From: Dillenia suffruticosa
Lineage: Eukaryota > Streptophyta > Magnoliopsida > Dilleniales > Dilleniaceae
DNA length: 64,000 nt
Assembly (NCBI GenBank): GCA_033439265.1
Contig: JAVTVX010000012.1
Span: 18,238,501 to 18,302,500 of the forward strand
Direction of reading: 5' to 3'
The notes under the pieces are model-generated. The model saw nothing but the letters and a program-made list of their open reading frames with translations. It did not search any database and had not been told where the DNA came from. Of this stretch, positions 23,878 to 35,099 are shown piece by piece; positions within the stretch are counted from its first letter, which is position 1; each line of letters opens with the position of its first letter. The position numbers and the translations under genes are program-made.

Positions 23878-25624
23878 TATAAAACAACTAGAGGGGGTGA
23901 ATAGTTATTTTCTGACTTCTTACAATTTTTTGACTAAGTAAAGTTGAAAATGCAAGATTAAGGAACTGAAAGAAAAGATGAGATCAGACACAAGATTTTT
24001 ATAGTAGTTCCACAAATTCGGTATACGTCCACTCCCAAGCAACTCTCTTGGATTTTTACTATTATTACGAATAGTGCAATCCACTTGCTTTACAGATGCA
24101 AGTGAAATCTTCACAACCCACTTGCTTACAGGTGCAAGTGAAACCTTACAAGTAATTTTCCCTAAAATACTTTTCTCTCTCAATACTGGAATCATGTTCC
24201 CACACAATCTTCAACACCTTTAGGTTACAAGAGTGTTACAAAGTGTGAGACTAATTTTCGGATGTAATGAAATTGAGTACAAGGAATATTACAAAGACTG
24301 CTCCTCAGATGAGAAGAATTTAATGTATAGTTAAGCAATGAGAAATGATAGCTTGACAATGAGGAGAGATTTTAAAAACAAAGCAATATGATGACTTTGA
24401 AAAAAAATGAGGAATTTGATTGGTCCATGTCATCAGATCTAAAATAGTCAATAAATAGTTTTAATATTCACATTGTTTCTTTTTTGAATTATCTCTGAAT
24501 AAATAGTTGATCGAGATTGGTTGGAATTTTGAAATATGAAGTGTTTCGGTTAGCCATATATTAGGTTTGATCAACCAAAAAAGCATATATTTCTTTTATG
24601 TGATTTAATAGTTTACCGTTTGAATTTTTGATCAACTTAACAAGTAAAACAGGTTGTTCATATGAGTATATCAGGTTGGCCACTCATGTTTAGTAGTTAA
24701 CTGCTCGTGCATCTTAAGTCATTTATGATTGCTCACTTGTGTCAAGCGGATGATCGCTTGAGTGCATAAAGTGCTCGCGGTGAACTGAGTTGAGATTGCG
24801 GTAGGCCTTTGGATTATTATGGGTAAACCACATGTGCATTTACAATTAGCCGCTTGATTGCATTATGCACTTGTAGTAGACCTTGCCCATTACGTGATCG
24901 ATTGCCTATGAGCACAATGTGTTTGTGGTAGACCGCGTTCTTACGTGGTCAGCCACCCGTGTGTACATAGCGTGCTCATAGCGTGCTGGCAGTAGACCGT
25001 GCAATTACGTGGTCAGCCGTGCATCCTTGTGCAGTTGGCCGTGTAGACAATTTGAGTTGGCCGCACATGCTTAATGGGTTGATCGTTAATGTGAGAAAAA
25101 TGGAGTTAAATTGTCAAGATCTTTGATAAAGAGAAAACGCTTTTAAAAATGGCAAATGGGTAATTTTAGAAAGAAATGATGGTATTTTAGATAGATGTTT
25201 TAAAAGAATGAGGCATTAAATATTTACAGAGAGTAAGGTGTATTAGAGAAATAATATCGTGCACGTGGAGAGAGAAGGGATGTGAGATTGTGAAAGTGGG
25301 TTTTGTTGAGATGTTGTGAGTGACATGTGGCCGGGAGAGAGAAGAGTGGTGGAAAGAATAAAGACAAAAAAATGGTGAGGATAAAAGTGAAAAGTAAAAA
25401 TAAGTATTATATACTCCGGTTGGCCGTGCCTAGTGTGCGGTCGACTATGTAGTGTAGCTTAGTTGGCTGCATCTAACATACGGTCAGCTGTTTGCTTCTA
25501 TCGATTGACAGTTTGGATGATTATTTTTGAGCCAATTTTCAAATTGTTTTTCATTGTCTCCAAACTTATTTTCTTCTTAAATTTCCATTGTTTTTATCAT
25601 CATCAAAACCTAAATATTCAAACA
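23878..25624 (-). repeat. 5' LTR of the nested copia element
   Basis: Begins TATAAAACAACTAGAGG (the terminal TG has become TA) and ends ATATTCAAACA. It pairs with 14840-16501 and is followed by the duplicated target TTAACT. Motifs of the GGTCAGCCG and GTCGACC kind recur at 24490-25090 and 25420-25510. Confidence 0.85.
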
Positions 25625-25630
25625 TTAACT
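25625..25630. repeat. target site duplication TTAACT, right copy
   Basis: Matches 14834-14839. The chromovirus LTR resumes here with AACACAGTTGAACTAACTC, matching AACACGGTTGAAACTAACTC in the uninterrupted copy. Confidence 0.85.
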
Positions 25631-25773
25631 AACACAGTTGAACTAACTCAAGATTAGACTAAGAAGTTTGAATTTGTTACATTGACCGTTGCTTTTGAAC
25701 TTCAACTACCTCAGTTAGTCATCATCTAGCCATTATGTTAGAAGTGCTTCAGTTGCTTGGAGAAGTTGTTACA
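25631..25773 (-). repeat. 3' LTR of the chromovirus, proximal part
   Basis: Aligns with 30488-30622 of the 5' LTR and ends GGAGAAGTTGTTACA. On the sense strand the LTR therefore starts TGTAACAACTTCTCC. Confidence 0.9.
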
Positions 25774-25788
25774 ATTTCCCTCCCCTTT
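25774..25788 (-). promoter_or_regulatory. polypurine tract of the chromovirus
   Basis: Minus strand AAAGGGGAGGGAAAT immediately precedes the LTR start TGTAACAAC. It is where plus-strand DNA synthesis would be primed. Confidence 0.8.
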
Positions 25789-25809
25789 AAAGCAATACCT
25801 TGTCTTGAA

Positions 25810-28800
25810 GGTTGAAAACCCGAAAATGTGCCCTAATGAACTTATATCCTCCCAAGTAGATTCTTCTATACTGAGATTCACCCATCTTATTAACCACTGA
25901 GTAATTGGCCTATTGTTCCTTAAGATAACCCTCCTTTTCAGAGAACGGGAAGATAGGATAAATCCTTGACCCTGGTAGTAACTACAATTTATAAGCCACT
26001 TTTCTTACCCTTACTAGAACCAGAAAAGGACAATAAAAATTTTGATGTTAGCTTCAATTGCTTCCTGATGTCAATGGATTGATGTTACCTCATATTCTCT
26101 TTCTGTCCTATTGAGATCAGCTCGACCTTCATTCTATTCTGAGCTTTGCTTAGGTGCTCACACAAATTTTATAGCAAGGCTTGTCTATTCTAAATAAAAT
26201 TTGTGGCTGCCGCTGTACAGGAATCAAGATAAGGACCCATTAGTAAGGACTTAGGTTTATATCCATAGAGTGCTTCAAATGGGGACATTTGTATGCTTGA
26301 ATGGGACCCGGAATATACCCTACTTTGCTAGACTAAGCCACTTATACCAGAGCCCCGCCTATCAGAAGTTATGCTCTAAGATAGCATTCCAAGCATTGGT
26401 TAAATCTCTTGCATTACCCATCAGTCTATGGATGGTAAGCATTCCTTAGCTATACTTGTGTCCCTATCAATTTGATCAACTCTTGCCAAAAAAGGCTTGT
26501 GTAGACTCTATCTCTATCCGAATAGTTGAGCTACCTTCATTGCAGAGTATGGATGTTTTCAATGCTAAGAAGTGACTGAATGTTGTTAGCCCATCAATGA
26601 TCACTGGGATTATATCAAAAACTTGTGACTCAGGTAGGCCATCCACAAAATTTATATTTATCTATGACCATGCTTGTGTAGGGATGGGGAAAGGTTGCAA
26701 AAGTTATGGATGTACTATATTTTTATGCTTATTTCTTTAGCACGCCTTATACTCTTAGACAAATTTGATCACTATATCCCTTATTGAAGGCCAGTAGAAT
26801 GCAGTTTTAAGCCTCTATAATGTCCCTTATTATCCTAAACCCCCATTGTTGACCCATGCATCTATTGGATCAGTTTGGTCCTTAGTTGTTCCTCCTTACC
26901 TACATAAATTCTCTTTTGAGAATTCCATTTTGCAATTGGTAATCTTGATTGCTTTTAGGTTCTAATGATAATTGACCGATCAAAGTCTGACAATCCTCAT
27001 CTTTCATATAGATTTGAATAATTTCTTCAATCCATTGTGGCCTGATCATAGTTGTTACCATCAGTATCCCCTCTTGTGATTCTTCTGTCATCAGCCCCTT
27101 CCTTAATAAAGCATCTACCCCTTTATTCTCTATCCTTTTTTAATACTAAATCTCATAATCTAAACCCAACAATTTTGTTAAATACTTATGCTACAATAAG
27201 TTAGTTAATCTTTGCTTCAATAGGTATATAAGACTTTGATAGTATGTTCTAATAATGAAGTGATAACCAACCAAATAATGCCTCCATTTTGTGACTATCA
27301 TCACTTTCGGCATTAACTCTTTCTCATAAATAGACAAGCCTAGACTTCTTGGACCCAATGCTTTACTCAAGAACGCAATGGGCTACCCCTCTTACATTAG
27401 TACAGCCCCCATCCTTTGAAACAGATGTCAATCTCCACCGTAAATGGCTTTGAAAAACTGGCAATTGCATTTGCAAGAGCTGAACTAATGGTTGCCTTAA
27501 GCTCTTGAAAAGCTCGACTAACTTCTACGCCCTAGTGAAAGCTATCTTTCTTGAGCAAATCAGTAAGGAGTTTAGTTATCAACCCATAATTTTTGATAAA
27601 CCTTCTGTAATACCCTGTAAGCCCTAGAAAACCCCTTAATGCTTTTGTAGTAGATGTTTCAGGCCAGTTTGAAATACTTATAGTTTTCTGAGGATCCATT
27701 TTCACACCCAAACCTGACATGATATGGCCTAAGTATTCCACTTATTCTTGAGCAAAAACATATTTAGAAAATTTGGCATACTACTTGTACTGTCTGAGAG
27801 TTAACAGCACCTCTCGAAGATTATGAATGTGTATTGTTAAGTTAGGGCTAGTTATTAAAATGCCATCAAAGAAGGCAAGCACAAATCTTCTAAGATAAGA
27901 CTGAAATACATGGTTCGTTAGAGTCTGAAGGGTAGCTGGTGCATTAGTTTAATCAAAAGGCATTACCAAAAATTCAAAATATCCATAGTAAGTCTGAAAG
28001 GCTATCTTTGATATATCTTTTGGCCTGACCTTAATTTAGTGGTAACCAAATTTGAGGTCAATTTTTTAGAAGAGTTTTGAACCATGCAGCTCATCCAACA
28101 ATTCATCAATGTTGGGTATGGGGTATCTATCTTTTATGTTTAGATTATTGAACTGTTTATAATTCACACAAAATCTTCAAGTATCAACTTTCTTTTTGAC
28201 AAATAACACAAGTGAGGCAAAAGGACCATTGTTATGCCTAACTATTCCATTGCTCAACATTTCTTGGACTTGTTTTTCAATCTCAATTTTGTGAGAATAA
28301 GGGTACCTAATATGGATGAAGTTTGAAGGGTTTAGCTTCTGGTTTGAGGGGTATTGCATGGCCATGTGATCTTGTATAAGGTAGCGATTGGGGTGTTGTA
28401 AACACATCCTCAAACTGCATCAGAAGTTTAACAAGATCTTTGTGCAACAAATTGAACTGACCTCCTTCGACCATGGTAAATGTTATACAACTCCATAATT
28501 GCTACTTTCTAAATTTTTTAGTAGTTTTCTCTCATGCCAATTTCATTGTAGAGTTCTCTACATGACCCATCAGAATTACTTCTCCATCTTTACTTACCAA
28601 TTTGACCTGTAACAGCTTATAGCCAAAGTTGATGGGACTATAGTTGTACATCCAATCCACCCCTGATATGATATCCCCACTACTTAGGTGTATAACTCTC
28701 AAATCAAAGGAAAAATGGTATCCTTGAACATTCCACTTAATTTCTCTTACTTGAGTACAACTGGTTATTTCACTTCCATCAATTACAGTAGTATGCAGGG

Positions 28801-28939
28801 GCTCATCTTTCTCTTGTTTAAGCCCAAGTTTTGCTATTAGGTGATAGTTTAGGAAGCTATTTGTACTACCAATATCTACTAGTATGGGTACTTGTAAGGA
28901 CCCAACAGTTCCCTCTGATGCTATGGTTTTTCTTTTCAA
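25810..28939 (-). pseudogene. chromovirus pol remnant with chromodomain
   Basis: Sense order: protease (28532-28939) with VPILVDIGSTNSFLN, where the catalytic Asp-Thr-Gly is Asp-Ile-Gly; reverse transcriptase (28413 to about 27700) with IEKQVQEMLSNGIVRHNNGP and MEYLGHIMSGLGVKMDPQK; the segment LRGFLGLTGYYRRFIKNYG; integrase (about 27100-26150) with a recognisable N-terminal approach but many stops; chromodomain (about 25980-25820) with NRPITQWLIRWVNLSIEEST followed by WEDI. The chromodomain is thought to direct integration to particular chromatin. Frames shift between domains, so the gene is dead. The chromodomain is the main reason for the chromovirus call. Confidence 0.85.
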
Positions 28940-28989
28940 GGAACTAGATAAGACTTATAAGGGAATGTCATAATCCTCACTTGTTACTT

Positions 28990-29960
28990 CTTCCATTTCT
29001 TTTACTTGTTTGCATCCTGCATTCTCTCCTTCTTCTGTAGCCACAATTAGATTTAAAGTCCTAAATTTGCATTAGTGACTGGGGTTGTACTTCTCTCTAC
29101 ATTTATAGTGGAGGTTATGACCTCTTATGTACTGCATTTCTTGTGATGAGATCCTAGTTGTCTTCTCTTCCGGCACAATAATTCTTGACCAGTCTTTCCC
29201 TTTCACTGTGATATTTCTATGAGCTGCATTGTTTTCTCCTATTTTTGCTTCTCTAGAGTCAAAATTCATGCTCCATTTGTTGTTTTATTGTGATATTTCT
29301 GTGAGCTGCATTGTTTTCTCCTGGTATTCAGCCATGGTTCCCACCTATTAAAGTTTTTCAATTCTTCTATTTCATCCCTAACACCTTTCAGCTTGAATCA
29401 CTAGCATAAAAATTGGGAAAAATCTTTCCAATTTGTTTCATTCTTTACATGTTTTAGACCCTAAAATAGGACCTTTGTCATCCTATCCAAGTACATCTCA
29501 ATAGTCTCCACCCATGATGGACCGGAATTTATTGTGCAGTAAAGAACTTACTACACTTTCTTAGCCATATTCGTGGACTTTCCCCTGTGAATATGGGAAG
29601 TTCAATCTTGGGTTAGGCAAAGATCCTCTATTTTTGTCTCCTTCTTGCCATATGGGGGTTCTATTTCCCCTCTAACCCTTCCTTTAGTAGGGATAGGCAA
29701 AATTGGTGACTTCGCCATTCTTTCCGTCTCCTTATCATCATCTTTGTCTTTGTTTAACTTCCTCATGATACAATTGAATCAATTTTTCAAACTGGCTATG
29801 TATGACTCCCATTTCTGAGCTTGTTCATAGATTCTCAATCGAAATTCTTCTAACTGCTTTTCAACTTGGAGTCGATGCTTTTTAGTCTCGTTCACCCATT
29901 CTTGCATTTTAACTTCATACTTTTTAATTGTTCTTCAGAGAGTTTCTAGTGGGTTCCTTT
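28990..29960 (-). pseudogene. chromovirus gag remnant
   Basis: A start MAKGTH appears near 29960 just after the primer region, followed by stop-broken, Lys and Glu rich sequence. Near the end (29072-29269) is RISSQEMQYIRGHNLHYKCR. This matches the zinc-knuckle approach of chromovirus gag (EEMQ..R..NLCYKCGEKY), but the first knuckle Cys is His and the frame stops within it. Gag would form the particle and bind RNA. Confidence 0.7.
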
Positions 29961-29995
29961 TGCCATTGATTCCTTGTAATGGCCAAGGACTCGAT

Positions 29996-30009
29996 ACTCT
30001 GATACCAAA
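29996..30009 (-). promoter_or_regulatory. primer binding site of the chromovirus
   Basis: Minus strand TTTGGTATCAGAG beside the LTR, a good match to the initiator methionine tRNA 3' end. Confidence 0.85.
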
Positions 30010-30011
30010 TT

Positions 30012-30622
30012 TGCTACAACCCAAGAGAATTTAGTTGATTGGGAAGTTGGTGAGTTGATCGGGTAACTTGGTGAATCAACTTGCGAGGCAACTCATCTGA
30101 CTAGGTTGTGGGCGGTTGACTGGTTTTCTTAATCAGTCAACTGAGGAGAAGGGTAGGTCGACTAGTTTTTTCTACCAATAGATCGAGGAAGAGTCAAGGT
30201 CGGCTATATTGTCAGCTATATTTTCTACTAGTTGGCCGAGGATGAGTGGCCGCTGGCTATATTTCCAATCCAATTTGCTGCAAAATTGGAGATTGTAGGG
30301 CCCAAGGAAGAACCGGAAAGAAGGTAGAGAGATAGGAAGGAAAATAGAAAGAGAAAGAGCTAGAGAGAGAGAGAGAAAGATATTATAGAAGACACACATG
30401 ACTGTTGTCTTTATTCCATTTACTATCTTTTATATAGATTGATGAATTGGTTGCCTAACTACCATAACTACTTGTAAATAATTAACTAACACGGTTGAAA
30501 CTAACTCAAGAATAGACTAAGTAGTTTGAATTTGTTACATTGGTCGTTGCTTTTGAACTTCACCTACCTCAATTAGTTGTGTTATGTTTGAAATGCTTCA
30601 ACTACTTGGAGAAGTTGTTACA
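30012..30622 (-). repeat. 5' LTR of the chromovirus (611 bp)
   Basis: Starts TGCTACAACCCAAGAG and ends GAAGTTGTTACA; the sense strand is TGTAACA...TTGTAGCA. It carries GTCGACTAG, GTTGACTGG and GTCAACTGAGG motifs at intervals of 25 to 40 bases. GAATC follows as probable target duplication. Confidence 0.9.
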
Positions 30623-30939
30623 GAATCTATCATCCATAACCAACAACCTAGGTCAAAGATGCATGGGCTTTTTGTTTCTAAACATAAACTCTTTTTTATG
30701 TAATAGTCCACTTCTCTTCATATTTGAAAAATAATACAGCCTTTCTTTGTGTTAGAGATGGGTTTGCTCCATAGATAAATTGTTTTGCTGACTCAAATGA
30801 GGAATTAGTGCTGGTGTGTCTTCTGGGCCTTCGTGGAAGGAAACACCTATAAATGACCGCCATATGTGGTCTAATGGAAGAAGTTCCAACACTCAAGTTA
30901 GAAAGAGAAGTGAGAGAGCAAGAGAACAATCTGAGTAGA

Positions 30940-31523
30940 GACTTAAATTAATCATGTGTAGTCTCTGTATAGTATGTGTATGTAGAGTAATAGAACGTGC
31001 CTGATAGGTCGCTTGTGCATAGTATAAATAGTAGATGCATGCATGACAAGTCTCTTGCATGAGTGTGTAAAACCCTAACTATCTTATGAAGAGATCGCTG
31101 AAAATCTTTCAAGATTACAATAATTGTAGTCAAAGATCTTTAGAAAATTTAAGATCTTATGAATTAAGAGAAATTCAAGTTGTCACGGAGATTCCCTATC
31201 TTATCTAGAGAGATTACGAAAATTTGTTTTCTTATTAGAAGAAATTACTCCCATGATTAGAAGAGATTCAAATTTTAGGTGACTATAATCTTGATTTGCT
31301 AGGCGAAAATATCACTCAGTGGGAGACCACTCGGCAATAGCCAAGAGGTCTGACCAAGAGGGTTTAACTAAGCAATGGTCATGAGACTTAATCGAGAGTG
31401 TTTGATCGAGTAGAGGTTTATCGAGAGGCCCCTTAGCAATCTTTGGATCTCTGTGGTTATAGTCTAATGGGTCTAATAGTTTCTGAGATTCATAGTCATA
31501 GGCAATTGGACCTTGTACTATCA
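30940..31523 (-). repeat. 3' LTR of the second Tat element
   Basis: Aligns with 37690-38262 through GGTCGC(T/C)TG(T/G)GCATAGTATA, TCCTATGAATTAAGAGA-like sequence and GGAGACCACTCGGCAATA. It ends ...CCTTGTACTATCA. On the minus strand AGGAGTGGGGGCAAA (31524-31538) just before it is a good polypurine tract. The left boundary is uncertain. Confidence 0.75.
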
Positions 31524-32384
31524 TTTGCCCCCACTCCTAATGTTGTTTCAAAATAGTATGAGAAGTAGTGTTGAAAGTATACGAATTGGGGAAGTGAAAT
31601 GTATGCGAAAGTAAAGCATTAAATATGAGACATGCGATTGGTTACAGATACTTTATCGTGTGATTGGTTACAGATATTACGAATGTTTTTTGACACACTT
31701 TTTATCATGTGATTTGCGATTGGTTACAAATATTGCAGCACTTATACTTTCGTCAATTTGCTTTTTTTAGAAAGAAAATTTAGGGATTTAGGGTTTCTAA
31801 GGTTTGCAAAATTTGTCAAAATCGGAGATGGCACCTTTCATCACACACTCACCGTGTTATTGGCGATATTAGAAGTATGATGAAAAAGGAGGATTTGTGA
31901 GGGATGGTGAAGGAAATGTTATTGGGTGATGATTATTGGTTGCGATCACCCATGGAGGAAGAGAGCACGAATGAAGCACCAGAGGGGTGCGTTCCGATGT
32001 ATAAGGAGCAATCGAGTATTGGCTTCGAGTACCCTACTTAGGCCCTTCGGCCGGGGTCTTGATGGGTTCGAATATCATTCCAATGATGTTAATCCCTAGT
32101 GTTCGGTATTTGGTTGTGGTAGTAATGAGCCTGTTAAGGTACTATCATTTGAATTTTGATTTAAATTTTTTGCATCAATTTTTTCTTTGAGGTGGTGCAC
32201 TTCTAGGGGTTCCACGAAGAATTGGTTTTGCCTCCAAACCAAACCAGAGTCAGAGTGGAAGTTTTCTTTAAGGAGACTTTTGATAAAGCATGGATGGAGA
32301 AGTTATTTTTTGTCAAGTTCGCACATAAAGAGTTGATACAGGTACTATCAGAGGTTAGGGTAAAGCCTTTTGTGGGACTGAAGT

Positions 32385-33974
32385 CTTCAAAGTCTTCTCG
32401 ACATATGGGGTTTGTGCATTTTGTTGGGAGTCTTTTTCTGCAAAAAGTAGAGCTATTTACATGGAAGCCCTCCTCGACAACAAAGTGTTGAAGCTGACAG
32501 GCTTGTAGGTGGGCGAGAAGGTACAAATCGAGAGACCCCTCCTAGTAAAGAAGAGGGCAATGGAGTTTATTGATGTTCTTGCTTTCACTGAGAGGGAGGA
32601 TCTTATTGAGGTGACCACCAAGAGGCTAACGAGGGCCAAGTCCAAGAGTAGTGTCAAGGAAGGGAAGAGCACCTCGGAGCAAGGGGCTCCATCGATAGAT
32701 GCTTTCCCTATTTTGATCTTGAGGAAAAAGAGAAGAAAAGTGAGGATAACGAGCCTAGAGAGCAAAGAAGTGGAGGAGAATGGAGAAGAGGGCTTGGCGA
32801 GTGCATCTGCAGCCCCTCAACTAGGAGTAGCCAAGCAAGCAGGGGAAAAAGAGGGTAAGTTTGAGGCGGCCCTTCCTTCATCACCAATATTAGCTCTCGA
32901 GGGGGCACCAAGAGAGAGGACACTGAGAGGGGGCTCAAGGTGAACCTGGGCATATGTCTCCCAAACGTATGGTTCAGGGGTCTGTAGCTGGGCCGTCTTA
33001 TGCCTTTCTTGAGAGCTTGTATGTGCGGAAGAGTAAAGGGGTTGTACCTGAGAAAACAGTTCCACTGCCTCCTATCTTTATCAGGTCCTTCGACTGTAGA
33101 AAGGACCTAAAAGAGAGAGGTACTGTAGCCATTAGCACTACCAATAATTACTCCAGTTATGTGGATACTACCAATATTACTTCAAAGTCTTCTCGACATA
33201 TGGGGTTTGTGCATTTTGTTGGGAGTCTTTTTCTGCAAAAAGTAGAGCTATTTACATGGAAGCCCTCCTCGACAACAAAGTGTTGAAGCTGACAGGCTTG
33301 TAGGTGGGCGAGAAGGTACAAATCGAGAGACCCCTCCTAGTAAAGAATAGGGCAATGGAGTTTATTGATGTTCTTGCTTTCACTGAGAGGGAGGATCTTA
33401 TTGAGGTGACCACCAAGAGGCTGACAAGGGCCAAGTCCAAGAGTAGTGTCAAGGAAGGGAAGAGCACCTCGGAGCAAGGGGCTCCATCGATGGATGCTTT
33501 CCCTATTTTGATTTTGAGGAAGAAGAGAAGAAAAGTGAGGATAGCGAGCCTAGAGAGCAAAGAAGTGGAGGAGAATGGAGAAGAGGGCTTGGCGAGTGCA
33601 TCTGCAGCCCCTCAGCTAGGGGTAGCCAAGCAAGCAGGGGAAAAATAGGGTAAGTTTGAGGCGGCCCTTCCTCCATCACCAATATTAGCTCTCGAGGGGG
33701 CACCGAGAGAGAGGACACTAAGAGGGGGCTCAAGGTGAACCTGGGCATATGTCTCCCAAACGTATGGTTCAGGGGTCTGTAGCTGGGCCGTCTTATGCCT
33801 TTCTTGAGAGCTTGTATGTGCGGAAGAGTAAAGGGGTTGTACCTGAGAAAACAGCTCCACTCCTTCCTATCTTTATCAGGTCCTTCAACTGTAGAAAGGA
33901 CCTAAAAGAGAGAGGTACTGTAGCCATTAGCACTACCAATAATTGCTCCAGTTATGTGGATATTACTGAGGCGA
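32385..33974. repeat. 795-bp tandem duplication inside the antisense gene
   Basis: 32385-33179 and 33180-33974 are near-identical direct repeats at an offset of exactly 795 bp (265 codons). The few differences include AAGAAGAGGGC to AAGAATAGGGC and one change that makes a stop (GGGAAAAAGAGGG to GGGAAAAATAGGG near 33648). The junction joins GTGGATACTACCAATATTA to the copy start. Confidence 0.95.
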
Positions 33975-34128
33975 TGAGGTTTACTGACCGATTGGACTAT
34001 CATCACTTCGAGTTGGAGTTAAATGGATTGTCTATCGATTAAGGTGACGAAACCCTTATGACTATTAGGATTCAAGTAGTATTTTTGTTTTCGAAGCATG
34101 TTTTACTTGAGTTTTATATTTTGATAAG

Positions 34129-34480
34129 CTAATATGATGTGTTTTTTACAAACTTGTTTTAACCAAATTTCAAAAGTTGAAGAGGGATTCGGTGGTTGGA
34201 CAGTTAGAGCACCCAATGAGCAAGAGGGATGAGGAGATCTCCCGGCTGGGTGGTGCTCTGGCTTAGAGGGAGAGGGAGGTTAAAGAAGAGAAGGCAGCCA
34301 GTGCTAATATGATGTGTTTTTTACAGACTATTGTTTTAACCAAATTCCAAACGTTGAAGAGAAATCAGGTGGTTAGACATTTAAAGCACCCAATGAGTGA
34401 GAGGGATGAGGAGATCTCCCAGCTGGGTGGTGCTCTGGCTCAAAGGGAGAGGGAGGTTAAAGAAGAGAAGGTAGCTAGTG
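34129..34480. repeat. tandem duplication of about 176 bp (intron end plus coiled-coil exon)
   Basis: CTAATATGATGTGTTTTTTA at 34129 recurs at 34304 and GAGGAGATCTCCC at 34231 recurs at 34408 (offset 175 to 177). Copy two has an intact splice-acceptor-like TTTTTTACAG; copy one reads TTTTTTACAA and contains a TAG in its coding part. Confidence 0.9.
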
Positions 34481-35099
34481 CTGCCTTACATAATAAAAAC
34501 AAGGAGGCAGAGTATTTGAAGGCTGACCTAGAGTCCACATTTTGGTAATGTAACATGACCATCACGAAGTGTGAGAAGTTGGAAGTCACAATAAAGGGGA
34601 ATGAGGATAAGCTTGTAGCTGTCGAGAAGCTAGAAGAGGAGGGAGAGCAGAAGATAATTGAGTTGGGAGATAGGTAAATGAAAGCTATCAAGAGCCACCA
34701 GTGTAACGAGCAAAAACTCTTTGGGAAGCTACAGCCGATTGAGGATGCTCTCCACCGGGTGAGGCTGGAGGAGAGCTTGGCAGTAATTGTTGGTGGTGAT
34801 AGTTTCGGGGCACCAGGTCTAGCTGATGCAGGTTCTCATACTATCGCTCTTTGAGCTAACTTCAAATTTCCGTGGCAAAAGACTCTTCCTTCGTCATGAC
34901 CTCTTTGTATTTTTGCTTTTTCCCTTTTCCTTTGTTATATTATATTTTTATGTACTCCTCACCCATACTCTCGTATCCTCTCATGTATATAATATTTGAA
35001 TGAATGAATGAAGATTTTTTGTAGTCTCATCCTCTTGTGTTTTCTTTTTTCAATTGCATTCTTGTTGCTTTATCAATTGTGCGCTGGAATAGAAAGATT

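Larger units (their letters stand above)
14840..25624 (-). mobile_element. SIRE-type copia element nested in the chromovirus LTR
   Basis: It starts TGTAAAACAATTAGAGG and ends ...ATATTCAAACA. Paired LTRs are at 14840-16501 (interrupted) and 23878-25624, with a primer site at 23865-23876, all in minus orientation. Inside are a gag C-terminal part (22600-23840) and a putative plant transposon protein gene (20990-22065). No protease, integrase or reverse transcriptase is recognisable between them. A second SIRE-type LTR and its body (16502 to about 20200) are inserted in the 3' LTR. The element could not move without enzymes from another copy. Confidence 0.85.
14375..30622 (-). mobile_element. 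chromovirus (Ty3/gypsy) split by a nested copia insertion
   Basis: The 5' LTR (30012-30622), primer site, gag, protease, reverse transcriptase, integrase, chromodomain and polypurine tract read leftwards to 25774. The 3' LTR is in two parts, 25631-25773 and 14375-14839, separated by a 10.8 kb SIRE-type insertion. Rejoined lengths agree (about 608 versus 611 bp). Probable 5-bp target duplications are GAATT (14370-14374) and GAATC (30623-30627), one mismatch. All coding regions contain stops. The chromodomain before the 3' LTR identifies the chromovirus branch; I cannot place it in a clade. Confidence 0.9.
31800..34850 (+). pseudogene. antisense gypsy-type transposon protein, broken, with tandem duplications
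   Basis: The plus strand has an ATG near 31829. After several stops it yields a region with VFFKETFDKAWMEKLFFVKF, LTGL..GEKVQIERPLLVKK, then KRLTRAKSKSSVKEGKST. This lysine and glutamate rich layout, ending in a coiled coil (34200-34660: GGALAQREREVKEEKV), resembles the plant putative gypsy-type transposon family (Pfam Transposase_28, from memory). Intron-like borders exist: GTACTATC at about 32137 to TTTGAG at about 32191, and TTTTTTACAG near 34319. Unlike most neighbours, some blocks stay open for over 140 codons. Function unknown; it runs antisense to gag in the same element. Confidence 0.55.

Noticed and set aside
32203-33860. Open minus-strand frames of 80 to 107 codons in the duplicated region
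   Set aside because: They occur identically in both 795-bp copies as reverse frames of the Lys/Glu-rich plus-strand gene; no recognisable domain.
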